Notes: generated by a model not told the origin, from the letters alone. 64,000 nt of DNA from Sthenelais limicola (GCA_942159475.1 OW804098.1:79291178-79355177); one strand, 5' to 3'. Positions 38,401-51,523 are shown, counted from the first letter of the stretch. Numbers and translations are program-made.

Positions 38401-41400
38401 ATGAGAGGAATATGGTCCTCTCTAGTCGAAGGTGTGTTACATTTTTTTCGTCAATTCTATCCAGTCACATTGATGTTTGTTAATTTACAAAGCTATTTCT
38501 TTCATCATATCTAAATTAGATTTAGACATTGAAACCTTTTCTCACGCCATTTACACCGAACCTAATGGGTTCACTGTCTGCTCCACTGTCGCAACGGGTG
38601 CCCTCTGGGAGGGTTAGAGACAACATATTCATCAGATTGTTTCATTCAATTTTGCTAAATTGTTCTTTTTGTTCCGTCCGGTGGTGTTCCAGGGTTCACT
38701 CCCTTTCTGGTCTGAAGATGACATTGATCATCCAGTGTTCGAGCTGTGGTTTTGGGTTGAGGTTTGGTTGCCTCCAGCTGTTTGACATGCTCCTCCTCAT
38801 CTGAAGGACTTTGGATTTTATTCTGAGCTTATATACCTAGTTGGTTACACATAGATAGGTCTGATTGGCTCATCCTGGCTTGACCAATTGATTGTCTTGA
38901 TATATCCAGGATCCAATCTACAACAGGTTGACATAAACTATAAATGAGGATGAGGCAAGAATCCACAGTTACTTCTGCCTCATATCCAATCCCCAATCGC
39001 CTCCCCATTAGGCCATAAGGCCACTGGCTGAATATTTCCCTGCCGCTTTCATCAGACCCCCTGGCCTGCGGGTCATCGTCAGATCCTTAAGGACAGCGGT
39101 CATAACTTTTCAACCTGTTGTGAATGGACAATCTGATGATGCATACGTTACTCGGTTGGTTGTCATAGAGACGGGCGTGTTTGGGGCCCGGTTTTACCTG
39201 AATGCGACAGTTCAGGTGCATAAACTCTTTGTTTCTAGTTGAATTTCTAAAGTAATGATAATTATAATAGATACATAACTTTGGCTAATGTGTATCACTC
39301 TTCATATGATTGAACTAATCGCTCTCTACTTCTATTTTCCAGGAACAATCTGGTGCCATCTAATGGCCCGTTCTCACTTCAATCTTCAAGCATATGTTGG
39401 GTTTCTTTTCTGTCTGATATGATATCGTCTAATCTCTCTCTTCTTTTATTTTCCAGGAACAATGTCCCGCCGCGAAACGTCCCGTTTTCACTCCAATCTT
39501 CAAGCACGATTGGTTTATGTAGGGTAGTCGAATTTTAAAAGTAAATTAATAGAATGTAGGTTAGTCTAAATTTGAAAGTAAATTGATACATGTATACATC
39601 ACTCTTGCTATGTCACTGTACTAATGACGCTCTGCTGATATTTCCATGTCTACAGCAGAAGCATCGACTCCTGGATACAAGCAAGTGTTCCCGTTGGCCG
39701 GGTCGCCAATCCATGAGAGGAATATGGTCCTCTCTAGTCGAAGGTGTGTTACATTTTTTTCGTCAATTCTATCCAGTCACATTGATGTTTGTTAATTTAC
39801 AAAGCTATTTCTTTCATCATATCTAAATTAGATTTAGACATTGAAACCTTTTCTCACGCCATTTACACCGAACCTAATGGGTTCACTGTCTGCTCCACTG
39901 TCGCAACGGGTGCCCTCTGGGAGGGTTAGAGACAACATATTCATCAGATTGTTTCATTCAATTTTGCTAAATTGTTCTTTTTGTTCCGTCCGGTGGTGTT
40001 CCAGGGTTCACTCCCTTTCTGGTCTGAAGATGACATTGATCATTCAGTGTTCGAGCTGTGGTTTTGGGTTGAGGTTTGGTTGCCTCCAGCTGTTTGACAT
40101 GCTCCTCCTCATCTGAAGGACTTTGGATTTTATTCTGAGCTTATATACCTAGTTGGTTACACATAGATAGGTCTGATTGGCTCATCCTGGCTTGACCAAT
40201 TGATTGTCTTGATATATCCAGGATCCAATCTACAACAGGTTGACATAAACTATAAATGAGGATGAGGCAAGAATCCACAGTTGCTTCTGCCTCATATCCA
40301 ATCCCCAATCGCCTCCCCATTAGGCCATAAGGCCACTGGCTGAATATTTCCCTGCCGCTTTCATCAGACCCCCTGGCCTGCGGGTCATCGTCAGATCCTT
40401 AAGGACAGCGGTCATAACTTTTCAACCTGTTGTGAATGGACAATCTGATGATGCATACGTTACTCGGTTGGTTGTCATAGAGACGGGCGTGTTTGGGGCC
40501 CGGTTTTACCTGAATGCGACAGTTCAGGTGCATAAACTCTTTGTTTCTAGTTGAATTTCTAAAGTAATGATAATTATAATAGATACATAACTTTGGCTAA
40601 TGTGTATCACTCTTCATATGATTGAACTAATCGCTCTCTACTTCTATTTTCCAGGAACAATCTGGTGCCATCTAATGGCCCGTTCTCACTTCAATCTTCA
40701 AGCATATGTTTGGTTTCTTTTCTGTCTGATATGATATCGTCTAATCTCTCTCTTCTTTTATTTTCCAGGAACAATGTCCCGCCGCGAAACGTCCCGTTTT
40801 CACTCCAATCTTCAAGCACGATTGGTTTATGTAGGGTAGTCGAATTTTAAAAGTAAATTAATAGAATGTAGGTTAGTCTAAATTTGAAAGTAAATTGATA
40901 CATGTATACATCACTCTTGCTATGTCACTGTACTAATGACGCTCTGCTGATATTTCCATGTCTACAGCAGAAGCATCGACTCCTGGATACAAGCAAGTGT
41001 TCCCGTTGGCCGGGTCGCCAATCCATGAGAGGAATATGGTCCTCTCTAGTCGAAGGTGTGTTACATTTTTTTCGTCAATTCTATCCAGTCACATTGATGT
41101 TTGTTAATTTACAAAGCTATTTCTTTCATCATATCTAAATTAGATTTAGACATTGAAACCTTTTCTCACGCCATTTACACCGAACCTAATGGGTTCACTG
41201 TCTGCTCCACTGTCGCAACGGGTGCCCTCTGGGAGGGTTAGAGACAACATATTCATCAGATTGTTTCATTCAATTTTGCTAAATTGTTCTTTTTGTTCCG
41301 TCCGGTGGTGTTCCAGGGTTCACTCCCTTTCTGGTCTGAAGATGACATTGATCATCCAGTGTTCGAGCTGTGGTTTTGGGTTGAGGTTTGGTTGCCTCCA

Positions 41401-44400
41401 GCTGTTTGACATGCTCCTCCTCATCTGAAGGACTTTGGATTTTATTCTGAGCTTATATACCTAGTTGGTTACACATAGATAGGTCTGATTGGCTCATCCT
41501 GGCTTGACCAATTGATTGTCTTGATATATCCAGGATCCAATCTACAACAGGTTGACATAAACTATAAATGAGGATGAGGCAAGAATCCACAGTTACTTCT
41601 GCCTCATATCCAATCCCCAATCGCATCCCCATTAGGCCATAAGGCCACTGGCTGAATATTTCCCTGCCGCTTTCATCAGACCCCCTGGCCTGCGGGTCAT
41701 CGTCAGATCCTTAAGGACAGCGGTCATAACTTTTCAACCTGTTGTGAATGGACAATCTGATGATGCATACGTTACTCGGTTGGTTGTCATAGAGACGGGC
41801 GTGTTTGGGGCCCGGTTTTACCTGAATGCGACAGTTCAGGTGCATAAACTCTTTGTTTCTAGTTGAATTTCTAAAGTAATGATAATTATAATAGATACAT
41901 AACTTTGGCTAATGTGTATCACTCTTCATATGATTGAACTAATCGCTCTCTACTTCTATTTTCCAGGAACAATCTGGTGCCATCTAATGGCCCGTTCTCA
42001 CTTCAATCTTCAAGCATATGTTTGGTTTCTTTTCTGTCTGATATGATATCGTCTAATCTCTCTCTTCTTTTATTTTCCAGGAACAATGTCCCGCCGCGAA
42101 ACGTCCCGTTTTCACTCCAATCTTCAAGCACGATTGGTTTATGTAGGGTAGTCGAATTTTAAAAGTAAATTAATAGAATGTAGGTTAGTCTAAATTTGAA
42201 AGTAAATTGATACATGTATACATCACTCTTGCTATGTCACTGTACTAATGACGCTCTGCTGATATTTCCATGTCTACAGCAGAAGCATCGACTCCTGGAT
42301 ACAAGCAAGTGTTCCCGTTGGCCGGGTCGCCAATCCATGAGAGGAATATGGTCCTCTCTAGTCGAAGGTGTGTTACATTTTTTTCGTCAATTCTATCCAG
42401 TCACATTGATGTTTGTTAATTTACAAAGCTATTTCTTTCATCATATCTAAATTAGATTTAGACATTGAAACCTTTTCTCACGCCATTTACACCGAACCTA
42501 ATGGGTTCACTGTCTGCTCCACTGTCGCAACGGGTGCCCTCTGGGAGGGTTAGAGACAACATATTCATCAGATTGTTTCATTCAATTTTGCTAAATTGTT
42601 CTTTTTGTTCCGTCCGGTGGTGTTCCAGGGTTCACTCCCTTTCTGGTCTGAAGATGACATTGATCATTCAGTGTTCGAGCTGTGGTTTTGGGTTGAGGTT
42701 TGGTTGCCTCCAGCTGTTTGACATGCTCCTCCTCATCTGAAGGACTTTGGATTTTATTCTGAGCTTATATACCTAGTTGGTTACACATAGATAGGTCTGA
42801 TTGGCTCATCCTGGCTTGACCAATTGATTGTCTTGATATATCCAGGATCCAATCTACAACAGGTTGACATAAACTATAAATGAGGATGAGGCAAGAATCC
42901 ACAGTTGCTTCTGCCTCATATCCAATCCCCAATCGCCTCCCCATTAGGCCATAAGGCCACTGGCTGAATATTTCCCTGCCGCTTTCATCAGACCCCCTGG
43001 CCTGCGGGTCATCGTCAGATCCTTAAGGACAGCGGTCATAACTTTTCAACCTGTTGTGAATGGACAATCTGATGATGCATACGTTACTCGGTTGGTTGTC
43101 ATAGAGACGGGCGTGTTTGGGGCCCGGTTTTACCTGAATGCGACAGTTCAGGTGCATAAACTCTTTGTTTCTAGTTGAATTTCTAAAGTAATGATAATTA
43201 TAATAGATACATAACTTTGGCTAATGTGTATCACTCTTCATATGATTGAACTAATCGCTCTCTACTTCTATTTTCCAGGAACAATCTGGTGCCATCTAAT
43301 GGCCCGTTCTCACTTCAATCTTCAAGCATATGTTTGGTTTCTTTTCTGTCTGATATGATATCGTCTAATCTCTCTCTTCTTTTATTTTCCAGGAACAATG
43401 TCCCGCCGCGAAACGTCCCGTTTTCACTCCAATCTTCAAGCACGATTGGTTTATGTAGGGTAGTCGAATTTTAAAAGTAAATTAATAGAATGTAGGTTAG
43501 TCTAAATTTGAAAGTAAATTGATACATGTATACATCACTCTTGCTATGTCACTGTACTAATGACGCTCTGCTGATATTTCCATGTCTACAGCAGAAGCAT
43601 CGACTCCTGGATACAAGCAAGTGTTCCCGTTGGCCGGGTCGCCAATCCATGAGAGGAATATGGTCCTCTCTAGTCGAAGGTGTGTTACATTTTTTTCGTC
43701 AATTCTATCCAGTCACATTGATGTTTGTTAATTTACAAAGCTATTTCTTTCATCATATCTAAATTAGATTTAGACATTGAAACCTTTTCTCACGCCATTT
43801 ACACCGAACCTAATGGGTTCACTGTCTGCTCCACTGTCGCAACGGGTGCCCTCTGGGAGGGTTAGAGACAACATATTCATCAGATTGTTTCATTCAATTT
43901 TGCTAAATTGTTCTTTTTGTTCCGTCCGGTGGTGTTCCAGGGTTCACTCCCTTTCTGGTCTGAAGATGACATTGATCATCCAGTGTTCGAGCTGTGGTTT
44001 TGGGTTGAGGTTTGGTTGCCTCCAGCTGTTTGACATGCTCCTCCTCATCTGAAGGACTTTGGATTTTATTCTGAGCTTATATACCTAGTTGGTTACACAT
44101 AGATAGGTCTGATTGGCTCATCCTGGCTTGACCAATTGATTGTCTTGATATATCCAGGATCCAATCTACAACAGGTTGACATAAACTATAAATGAGGATG
44201 AGGCAAGAATCCACAGTTACTTCTGCCTCATATCCAATCCCCAATCGCATCCCCATTAGGCCATAAGGCCACTGGCTGAATATTTCCCTGCCGCTTTCAT
44301 CAGACCCCCTGGCCTGCGGGTCATCGTCAGATCCTTAAGGACAGCGGTCATAACTTTTCAACCTGTTGTGAATGGACAATCTGATGATGCATACGTTACT

Positions 44401-47400
44401 CGGTTGGTTGTCATAGAGACGGGCGTGTTTGGGGCCCGGTTTTACCTGAATGCGACAGTTCAGGTGCATAAACTCTTTGTTTCTAGTTGAATTTCTAAAG
44501 TAATGATAATTATAATAGATACATAACTTTGGCTAATGTGTATCACTCTTCATATGATTGAACTAATCGCTCTCTACTTCTATTTTCCAGGAACAATCTG
44601 GTGCCATCTAATGGCCCGTTCTCACTTCAATCTTCAAGCATATGTTTGGTTTCTTTTCTGTCTGATATGATATCGTCTAATCTCTCTCTTCTTTTATTTT
44701 CCAGGAACAATGTCCCGCCGCGAAACGTCCCGTTTTCACTCCAATCTTCAAGCACGATTGGTTTATGTAGGGTAGTCGAATTTTAAAAGTAAATTAATAG
44801 AATGTAGGTTAGTCTAAATTTGAAAGTAAATTGATACATGTATACATCACTCTTGCTATGTCACTGTACTAATGACGCTCTGCTGATATTTCCATGTCTA
44901 CAGCAGAAGCATCGACTCCTGGATACAAGCAAGTGTTCCCGTTGGCCGGGTCGCCAATCCATGAGAGGAATATGGTCCTCTCTAGTCGAAGGTGTGTTAC
45001 ATTTTTTTCGTCAATTCTATCCAGTCACATTGATGTTTGTTAATTTACAAAGCTATTTCTTTCATCATATCTAAATTAGATTTAGACATTGAAACCTTTT
45101 CTCACGCCATTTACACCGAACCTAATGGGTTCACTGTCTGCTCCACTGTCGCAACGGGTGCCCTCTGGGAGGGTTAGAGACAACATATTCATCAGATTGT
45201 TTCATTCAATTTTGCTAAATTGTTCTTTTTGTTCCGTCCGGTGGTGTTCCAGGGTTCACTCCCTTTCTGGTCTGAAGATGACATTGATCATCCAGTGTTC
45301 GAGCTGTGGTTTTGGGTTGAGGTTTGGTTGCCTCCAGCTGTTTGACATGCTCCTCCTCATCTGAAGGACTTTGGATTTTATTCTGAGCTTATATACCTAG
45401 TTGGTTACACATAGATAGGTCTGATTGGCTCATCCTGGCTTGACCAATTGATTGTCTTGATATATCCAGGATCCAATCTACAACAGGTTGACATAAACTA
45501 TAAATGAGGATGAGGCAAGAATCCACAGTTGCTTCTGCCTCATATCCAATCCCCAATCGCCTCCCCATTAGGCCATAAGGCCACTGGCTGAATATTTCCC
45601 TGCCGCTTTCATCAGACCCCCTGGCCTGCGGGTCATCGTCAGATCCTTAAGGACAGCGGTCATAACTTTTCAACCTGTTGTGAATGGACAATCTGATGAT
45701 GCATACGTTACTCGGTTGGTTGTCATAGAGACGGGCGTGTTTGGGGCCCGGTTTTACCTGAATGCGACAGTTCAGGTGCATAAACTCTTTGTTTCTAGTT
45801 GAATTTCTAAAGTAATGATAATTATAATAGATACATAACTTTGGCTAATGTGTATCACTCTTCATATGATTGAACTAATCGCTCTCTACTTCTATTTTCC
45901 AGGAACAATCTGGTGCCATCTAATGGCCCGTTCTCACTTCAATCTTCAAGCATATGTTGGGTTTCTTTTCTGTCTGATATGATATCGTCTAATCTCTCTC
46001 TTCTTTTATTTTCCAGGAACAATGTCCCGCCGCGAAACGTCCCGTTTTCACTCCAATCTTCAAGCACGATTGGTTTATGTAGGGTAGTCGAATTTTAAAA
46101 GTAAATTAATAGAATGTAGGTTAGTCTAAATTTGAAAGTAAATTGATACATGTATACATCACTCTTGCTATGTCACTGTACTAATGACGCTCTGCTGATA
46201 TTTCCATGTCTACAGCAGAAGCATCGACTCCTGGATACAAGCAAGTGTTCCCATTGGCCGGGTCGCCAATCCATGAGAGGAATATGGTCCTCTCTAGTCG
46301 AAGGTGTGTTACATTTTTTTCGTCAATTCTATCCAGTCACATTGATGTTTGTTAATTTACAAAGCTATTTCTTTCATCATATCTAAATTAGATTTAGACA
46401 TTGAAACCTTTTCTCACGCCATTTACACCGAACCTAATGGGTTCACTGTCTGCTCCACTGTCGCAACGGGTGCCCTCTGGGAGGGTTAGAGACAACATAT
46501 TCATCAGATTGTTTCATTCAATTTTGCTAAATTGTTCTTTTTGTTCCGTCCGGTGGTGTTCCAGGGTTCACTCCCTTTCTGGTCTGAAGATGACATTGAT
46601 CATCCAGTGTTCGAGCTGTGGTTTTGGGTTGAGGTTTGGTTGCCTCCAGCTGTTTGACATGCTCCTCCTCATCTGAAGGACTTTGGATTTTATTCTGAGC
46701 TTATATACCTAGTTGGTTACACATAGATAGGTCTGATTGGCTCATCCTGGCTTGACCAATTGATTGTCTTGATATATCCAGGATCCAATCTACAACAGGT
46801 TGACATAAACTATAAATGAGGATGAGGCAAGAATCCACAGTTACTTCTGCCTCATATCCAATCCCCAATCGCCTCCCCATTAGGCCATAAGGCCACTGGC
46901 TGAATATTTCCCTGCCGCTTTCATCAGACCCCCTGGCCTGCGGGTCATCGTCAGATCCTTAAGGACAGCGGTCATAACTTTTCAACCTGTTGTGAATGGA
47001 CAATCTGATGATGCATACGTTACTCGGTTGGTTGTCATAGAGACGGGCGTGTTTGGGGCCCGGTTTTACCTGAATGCGACAGTTCAGGTGCATAAACTCT
47101 TTGTTTCTAGTTGAATTACTAAAGTAATGATAATTATAATAGATACATAACTTTGGCTAATGTGTATCACTCTTCATATGATTGAACTAATCGCTCCCTA
47201 CTTCTATTTTCCAGGAACAATCTGGTGCCATCTAATGGCCTGTTCTCACTTCAATCTTCAAGCATATGTTTGGTTTCTTTTCTGTCTGATATGATATCAT
47301 CTAATCTCTCTCTTCTTTTATTTTCCAGGAACAATGTCCCACCGCGAAACGTCCCGTTTTCACTCCAATCTTCAAGCACGATTGGTTTATGTAGGGTAGT

Positions 47401-47491
47401 CGAATTTTAAAAGTAAATTAATAGAATGTAGGTTAGTCTAAATTTGAAAGTAAATTGATACATGTATACATCACTCTTGCTATGTTACTGT
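29468..47491 (+). repeat. Right block of the tandem array, a distinct subfamily with 12 full monomers and two partial ones
   Basis: Full monomers start at 30702, 32013, 33323, 34635, 35947, 37259, 38571, 39883, 41195, 42507, 43819 and 45131. A partial one opens the block (29468-30701) and a truncated one closes it (46443-47491). The copies are about 1312 bp and are separated from the left block by fixed changes: accccctgg for accccactgg, cataactttt for cattactttt, actttggct for acttttgct, aatcgctc for aattgctc, atatcgtc for atatcatc, and tatttccatg for tatttacatg. Internal marks recur every two or three monomers. Copies close to the gap carry extra one-base indels in short runs (near 30010, 31598, 32040, 32051, 32146 and 32927), which look like consensus errors and not real variation. 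Confidence 0.97.
46443..47491 (+). repeat. Truncated, diverged edge monomer of the array
   Basis: The last copy matches the monomer up to about 47491, inside the intron before candidate exon B, and then changes to unrelated sequence. It carries private changes (aattact for aatttct near 47117, ctccctac near 47196, ggcctg near 47240, cccaccgcg near 47340, tatgttactg near 47486). It also has the left-block state atatcatc where its right-block neighbours have atatcgtc. Edge copies of tandem arrays escape homogenisation, so this is the expected array boundary. Exons B and D are missing. Confidence 0.9.
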
Positions 47492-47499
47492 CGGAATTT

Positions 47500-47815
47500 G
47501 TATTTTTTTTTCCGGTTTATTGAAGAATAGAAGCGATGTAAGACATGTAGAAGCTTCTCAATGTTTGACTCTGTCTACTTCGGTAATAAAGACCCGGTGT
47601 TGGGAAAAAAAAAAAGTTGCTGTATTCCATTTTGTTGGGCAAATAAAGCAAGTCTTTTTTTATCAGGGCAGGAATTGTTCGCAATATTTATATTGTAATC
47701 ACCCATCATAAAAGTTTCATGGTCAGTGGGATCACAGGGATTTAAAAGTAGCCCACAAAATAAATTATCAACACTACCATCTAGGTAACCGACTGGCCGC
47801 CGATCGTCCCAAAAT
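47500..47815 (-). pseudogene. LINE endonuclease (APE-type) domain remnant
   Basis: On the minus strand from about 47800 downward one frame reads RRPVG, then ETFMMGDYNINIAN (GDYNIN at 47703-47686), then a Lys-rich stretch and FAQQNGIQQL. This matches the known order in APE-type endonucleases of non-LTR retrotransposons: YRPP, an acidic GD(F/Y)N motif, then a G-x-x-Q-L segment before a PTR-type motif. A run of A at 47605-47615 coincides with a change of frame. Beyond it RSRQSQTLRSFYMS resembles the following S-x-x-D-x-x-x-T segment. No start, no reverse transcriptase and no intact frame are present. It abuts the array end. It cannot be the 5' part of the LINE at the right edge of the window, because on the minus strand it lies downstream of that copy. 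Confidence 0.7.
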
Positions 47816-49084
47816 GCTATTTACTGATCTCCAATCCACCCAAACAATGTTTCCAGGCCTAGGGAAAATGCATAGACTGGGATTACCTCAAATTCATCAG
47901 GGTATATCTGGTATCACAACAGAGTAATAAGCGATTCCCCGACCCCTATATGCTAAAGGATGCACGGACATTTTACCGTACGAACACATGGCATCTTCGG
48001 AAAACACTTGGCATCGCATCTTCGGTAATACTCGGGGAAAAAATCGACCAATCACAGGGCGCATTACATTAACCTTGGCTAGGCTCTCAGCCAAAGGGAT
48101 CACCCCTTCCAAACGTTACTTGGCGTGCCATGTTGACGGCCCCATAGGCAGGCTACATGCACGGCTGCAATGATGGCGGGTGGGTAGGCCTACAGTGTCG
48201 GCGAAGGCTTTTTAAATAGCCTAAAGTTTCATTATGAGCCTAATAATATAATGTTCTATTTAATTTAACAGTTCTTTGTTGTGACGATAGTCTAATCTGG
48301 TGCCAGTCACCCTCTGGATTGTTAAAATAACGGAGTAACAGGGCCTGGGCCCCCGGTAACGACCCCTCTGCATACAGAGTACTAGATAGAATAATAGAGC
48401 AATTATTACAATAGAATGCGTCGCATAGTGACATCGGAATACTCTATAGTGCCAAACTAACATCGCAATATACTCGTAATTGATTGCCCTCGCTGAATAT
48501 GTGATTTTAGCCTGATGCAGTTTCTGTTTGAGCGACATTGATATTAATTTTGCTTTTAAAAGCAAATATGAACATGAACACTAAATGAAAATGGGACAAA
48601 GGTATGTCACTCTTTATCATTGTTGTTAAAGTATAAAAACAAACCTCTTATTTCCATGTTGTCACAGCAATCCTGCACTTTTGAGTAATCATCGATCAAA
48701 TGCAGATTTCGTAGTTCCTAAGTACGATAAAGTAAACAAAAAGACCGTTTCCTCTTCGATTGTGGGATCAAAGTGTATGTTAACATGGAATATCGTCATA
48801 TGCATGCCTATAAGCAAAGTGTGCAATAATTTCCTAGCTCTTGTCGTACTTTTACATTGACGTTACAAAATCAATGAACGATGTGCACGCCTTCATAAAT
48901 ATGTCATGGTAGCCTACACGCCGCCTAATAACAATATTTTGTATAATATCAGCAGTCTGGAATAGGTACTGGGTACTAGTGAAAGACCACCGTGAGGTGA
49001 ACTAGTCCTGGTAAGAAATGTAAAAAAATGTATAAAAAGAAAAAAGCTTGGTTATGCAGAGTTATGCAAATCATATACACTCCT
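47816..49084. other. Unassigned flank, no gene recognised
   Basis: AT-rich non-coding sequence. Short open frames on both strands show no motif. A duplicated gcatcttcgg occurs near 47991 and 48017. Part of this stretch may belong to the decayed retroelements on either side, but I see nothing that shows it. Confidence 0.5.
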
Positions 49085-49700
49085 TTAATTTGAGCCTACC
49101 CAGATGCTCCAGCTCCTTTCGGAATAGCTTACATTTTGTGTGTTTCAACTTAAGGCCATATTCTGCCATCACGTGTTATTATTCTTTATTGTTTCCTCCA
49201 GATCTCTGCTCAAAATGATTATTTGTCAAGGTAAACCACACATATTCTATCGGCAAGGCCTTGTAATACCTCAATCATCATCTTTTGAAATGTAGTGTGA
49301 TCATTGCACAGTCAATTACACACTCACATTGAACTGGTATAAGCAAGTCGCACAAATAAAAGCCATATTCTCTTCAATGCCATTTAATTGTCCATGGCTA
49401 TTTGCCAGTAGTGCAAATCCACTCATTTTCCCCCAGAGCCTCCAGGCAATCGTCGATTCTTGGCAGCTCGTGCAAGTCTTTTTGTGTGACATCGTTCAGC
49501 TTTCTGTAGTCAACACAACGTCTGTTCATGCTATCAACTGTCGAACAACTGTCTCACAGTCCTATATCAGATTCTGTTGCACATGAGAATCAAGCATCTT
49601 GCTTTTGGCAATTTGCAACCAACGGAACGGTATTTTTATAGGCCTAGATTCGCCAGTTTCTATCAAATGGTTAACTTTGCTGGTGTTACCCAAAGTCTTA
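49085..49700 (-). pseudogene. Ty3/gypsy-type reverse transcriptase pseudogene
   Basis: Read on the minus strand, pieces in three frames follow the fixed order of a Ty3/gypsy reverse transcriptase. KTLGNTSKVNHLIETGESRP then IK starts at 49699 (the usual LG-x-T-x-x-x-x-H-x-I-x-T-G-x-x-x-P-I-K entry). CVDYRKLNDVT is at 49517-49485, followed by LPRIDDCLEALG. WQIAMDN is near 49400, MAFICATCLYQFN ends at 49328, and GLADRICVVYLDK has its catalytic box at 49233-49222. GLKLKHTKCKLFRKELEHLG ends near 49090. The YLDD box reads YLDK followed by a stop, so an essential Asp is lost. The SPWASP-type segment before CVDYRKLN is missing or unreadable, and several frameshifts and stops interrupt the rest. No LTR, integrase or RNase H was recognised. 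A long-dead insertion. Confidence 0.85.
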
Positions 49701-50062
49701 GAAGGCAGACGAAGATCTCTTTGTTTTGAACACTACGTCTTATATTACTCACCACGACCTACATCCTTGGCAACTTTGGTGTCTCTTACTAGCTTTTTCT
49801 TAAATCTTCAGCTAGTGCCTCTGGGTAAGCAGATGGATTATAGACAGGGAGTTTGTAATTGTAGGATGGAGACATACATGTATTCTTTGGGATGGGAATC
49901 CAGATATTTCCAGGTCGTACTAAGGATCGTTGGTGACAACAACAGCAGTGGCCCATTGAACCCTATGCTAAACTACTTTGAAACTGGACATGGGACAAAA
50001 TGCTATGATCTTACATGGATCGAGTATTATTCATAGATCGACAATTGTGGGCAATTTAAGAC
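49701..50062. other. Probable upstream remnant of the Ty3/gypsy element, unassigned
   Basis: The minus strand directly upstream of the reverse transcriptase remnant has a fairly open stretch (for example YNYKLPVYNPSAYPEALAED near 49870-49810). By position it could be the gag-pol linker or protease end of the same element. I do not recognise a protease active site. The 145-codon plus-strand frame over 49599-50036 lies antisense to the element and is best explained as its shadow. Confidence 0.3.
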
Positions 50063-50092
50063 ATGTATGTATGTATGTATGTATGTATGTAT
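50063..50092 (+). repeat. ATGT microsatellite
   Basis: About 7.5 perfect tandem copies of ATGT. It starts just past the Ty3/gypsy remnant. Confidence 0.95.
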
Positions 50093-51523
50093 CAATTTTA
50101 TTTCCATCTTTTATACAGTTACATTGACTAGGAAAAAGGGGAGAGGCTACAACTAAGCCCTCTCTTTACCTCCTTCTGCGAAACATTAGTCTCTCAGATC
50201 TTCCAGGTATCCCTGAACGAAGATGTGTTTTTACAATAGTTCATGCTTATGAACTTAACAATCATTAACATCAAGGAGGAAAATTGGAGATTTTAACCTT
50301 GGTTGCTATCATCGTCAAGGGTTGTTGTCACCTATGGCCCGGCCCAGTGGGGCAAAGATAAACAATGCTTCAAATCTCATTATTATCATTATTAAATGAT
50401 ATAACATTTTTTTAAGCAAGAAAAGGTGCCGAAACGTTGCTGATGTTCATGATGAATAGATTCAAAATATGAAATGTGTTAATATTTCAAAATCTGATAA
50501 AATGAGCTCATTGCTAGACTTGTGGATGCACTGTCACAAGACTAGATGAGTGGTGGTCATCTCAACCTATAAATCCCAATCCGTCTACAAGTTCAGTCTG
50601 CTGACACCACAACATCTGGCTCCATGCCGGAGCCACTCTCGTTCACCGGCAAATGTCAACATACATTTGTTGATTTTTGCTTGTTGTAATAGCAATGTTC
50701 TCTAGATAGTCCTCGATGGGCATCAGATAGATACTTGGTATATATGATAATTTTAATACTATTACAGTGTCAGTGTCTTCTTCTCGAATAAAACCATTTA
50801 AACAAAATATTTTCTACTCTTTTCCCTTTTTTTCTTTCTCTCCCTCCCACTGGTTCAAATCTCACAGGCCATGTCCATACTCTATCATACATTATATTAT
50901 ACAACCAACTTGTTGTATTAGTGTTTGACAACGACTGATGGACAGCTAACATTCCTGCTTGCAAGAGGCAGTCTGTGCAAACACCAGAATAATGGGAGAT
51001 TCATGGTAATAAAAGTAATATCTGAGATACATGGAAACTTTTTATATTTAGGTCTGGTGGGTGGACAATAGTAGCCTAGTGGATGATCTTTCTAGGTCCC
51101 ATAGTGGTGAGACAGGTGGTAATAATATAGGTAATAATGTTATTTATTACATACATATGTGATTTCAAAGAAGTGATACAGGGGTGCCATCTGATAGCTC
51201 AAATCACATACCAATGCGATACGGGTTGTCATGGATGCACATGACCCAAATAACATAATTTGGGTCGTTCATGATGTCATGCTTCTTAGCGGCTGATACG
51301 TAGCACCACTTTGCATGTTTTGACAGTTTTCAGACATTGTTCCATTAAATAGTCAAGAAAAACAGTACTAAGAAGGTAAATATATAATTAATCGATAAAT
51401 CAGTAGGTAATAAATATTCAATGGCAGTCCATATATGGTTTGTAATCAATTTGACCCTCCGTCTCGATTGGGTATAAATATTTCATTCTGTACCATAGAC
51501 GAGCTAATCCATGACACACCTAG
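50093..51523. other. Unassigned sequence, no gene recognised
   Basis: No exon, RNA gene or domain recognised. A short inverted repeat, gacccaaat ... atttgggtc, sits at 51243-51266. A B-box-like ggttcaaatc occurs near 50853, but no matching A box or cloverleaf was found. Confidence 0.5.

Noticed and set aside
1..47491. A CRISPR-like array or a bacterial repeat system
   Set aside because: Units are 1.31 kb and identical throughout with no short repeat and spacer pattern, and the flank is full of eukaryotic retroelements.
1..47491. Tandem rDNA, 5S, histone or spliced-leader repeat
   Set aside because: No rRNA-like sequence, histone reading frame or Sm-site hairpin was recognised in the monomer, although the CCAAT/TATA block first suggested a histone-type promoter.
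49599..50036. 145-codon plus-strand frame as a host gene
   Set aside because: Its lower part lies antisense to recognisable Ty3/gypsy landmarks and it has no motif of its own.
50845..50870. tRNA or tRNA-derived SINE suggested by ggttcaaatc
   Set aside because: No A box at the right distance and no cloverleaf pairing.
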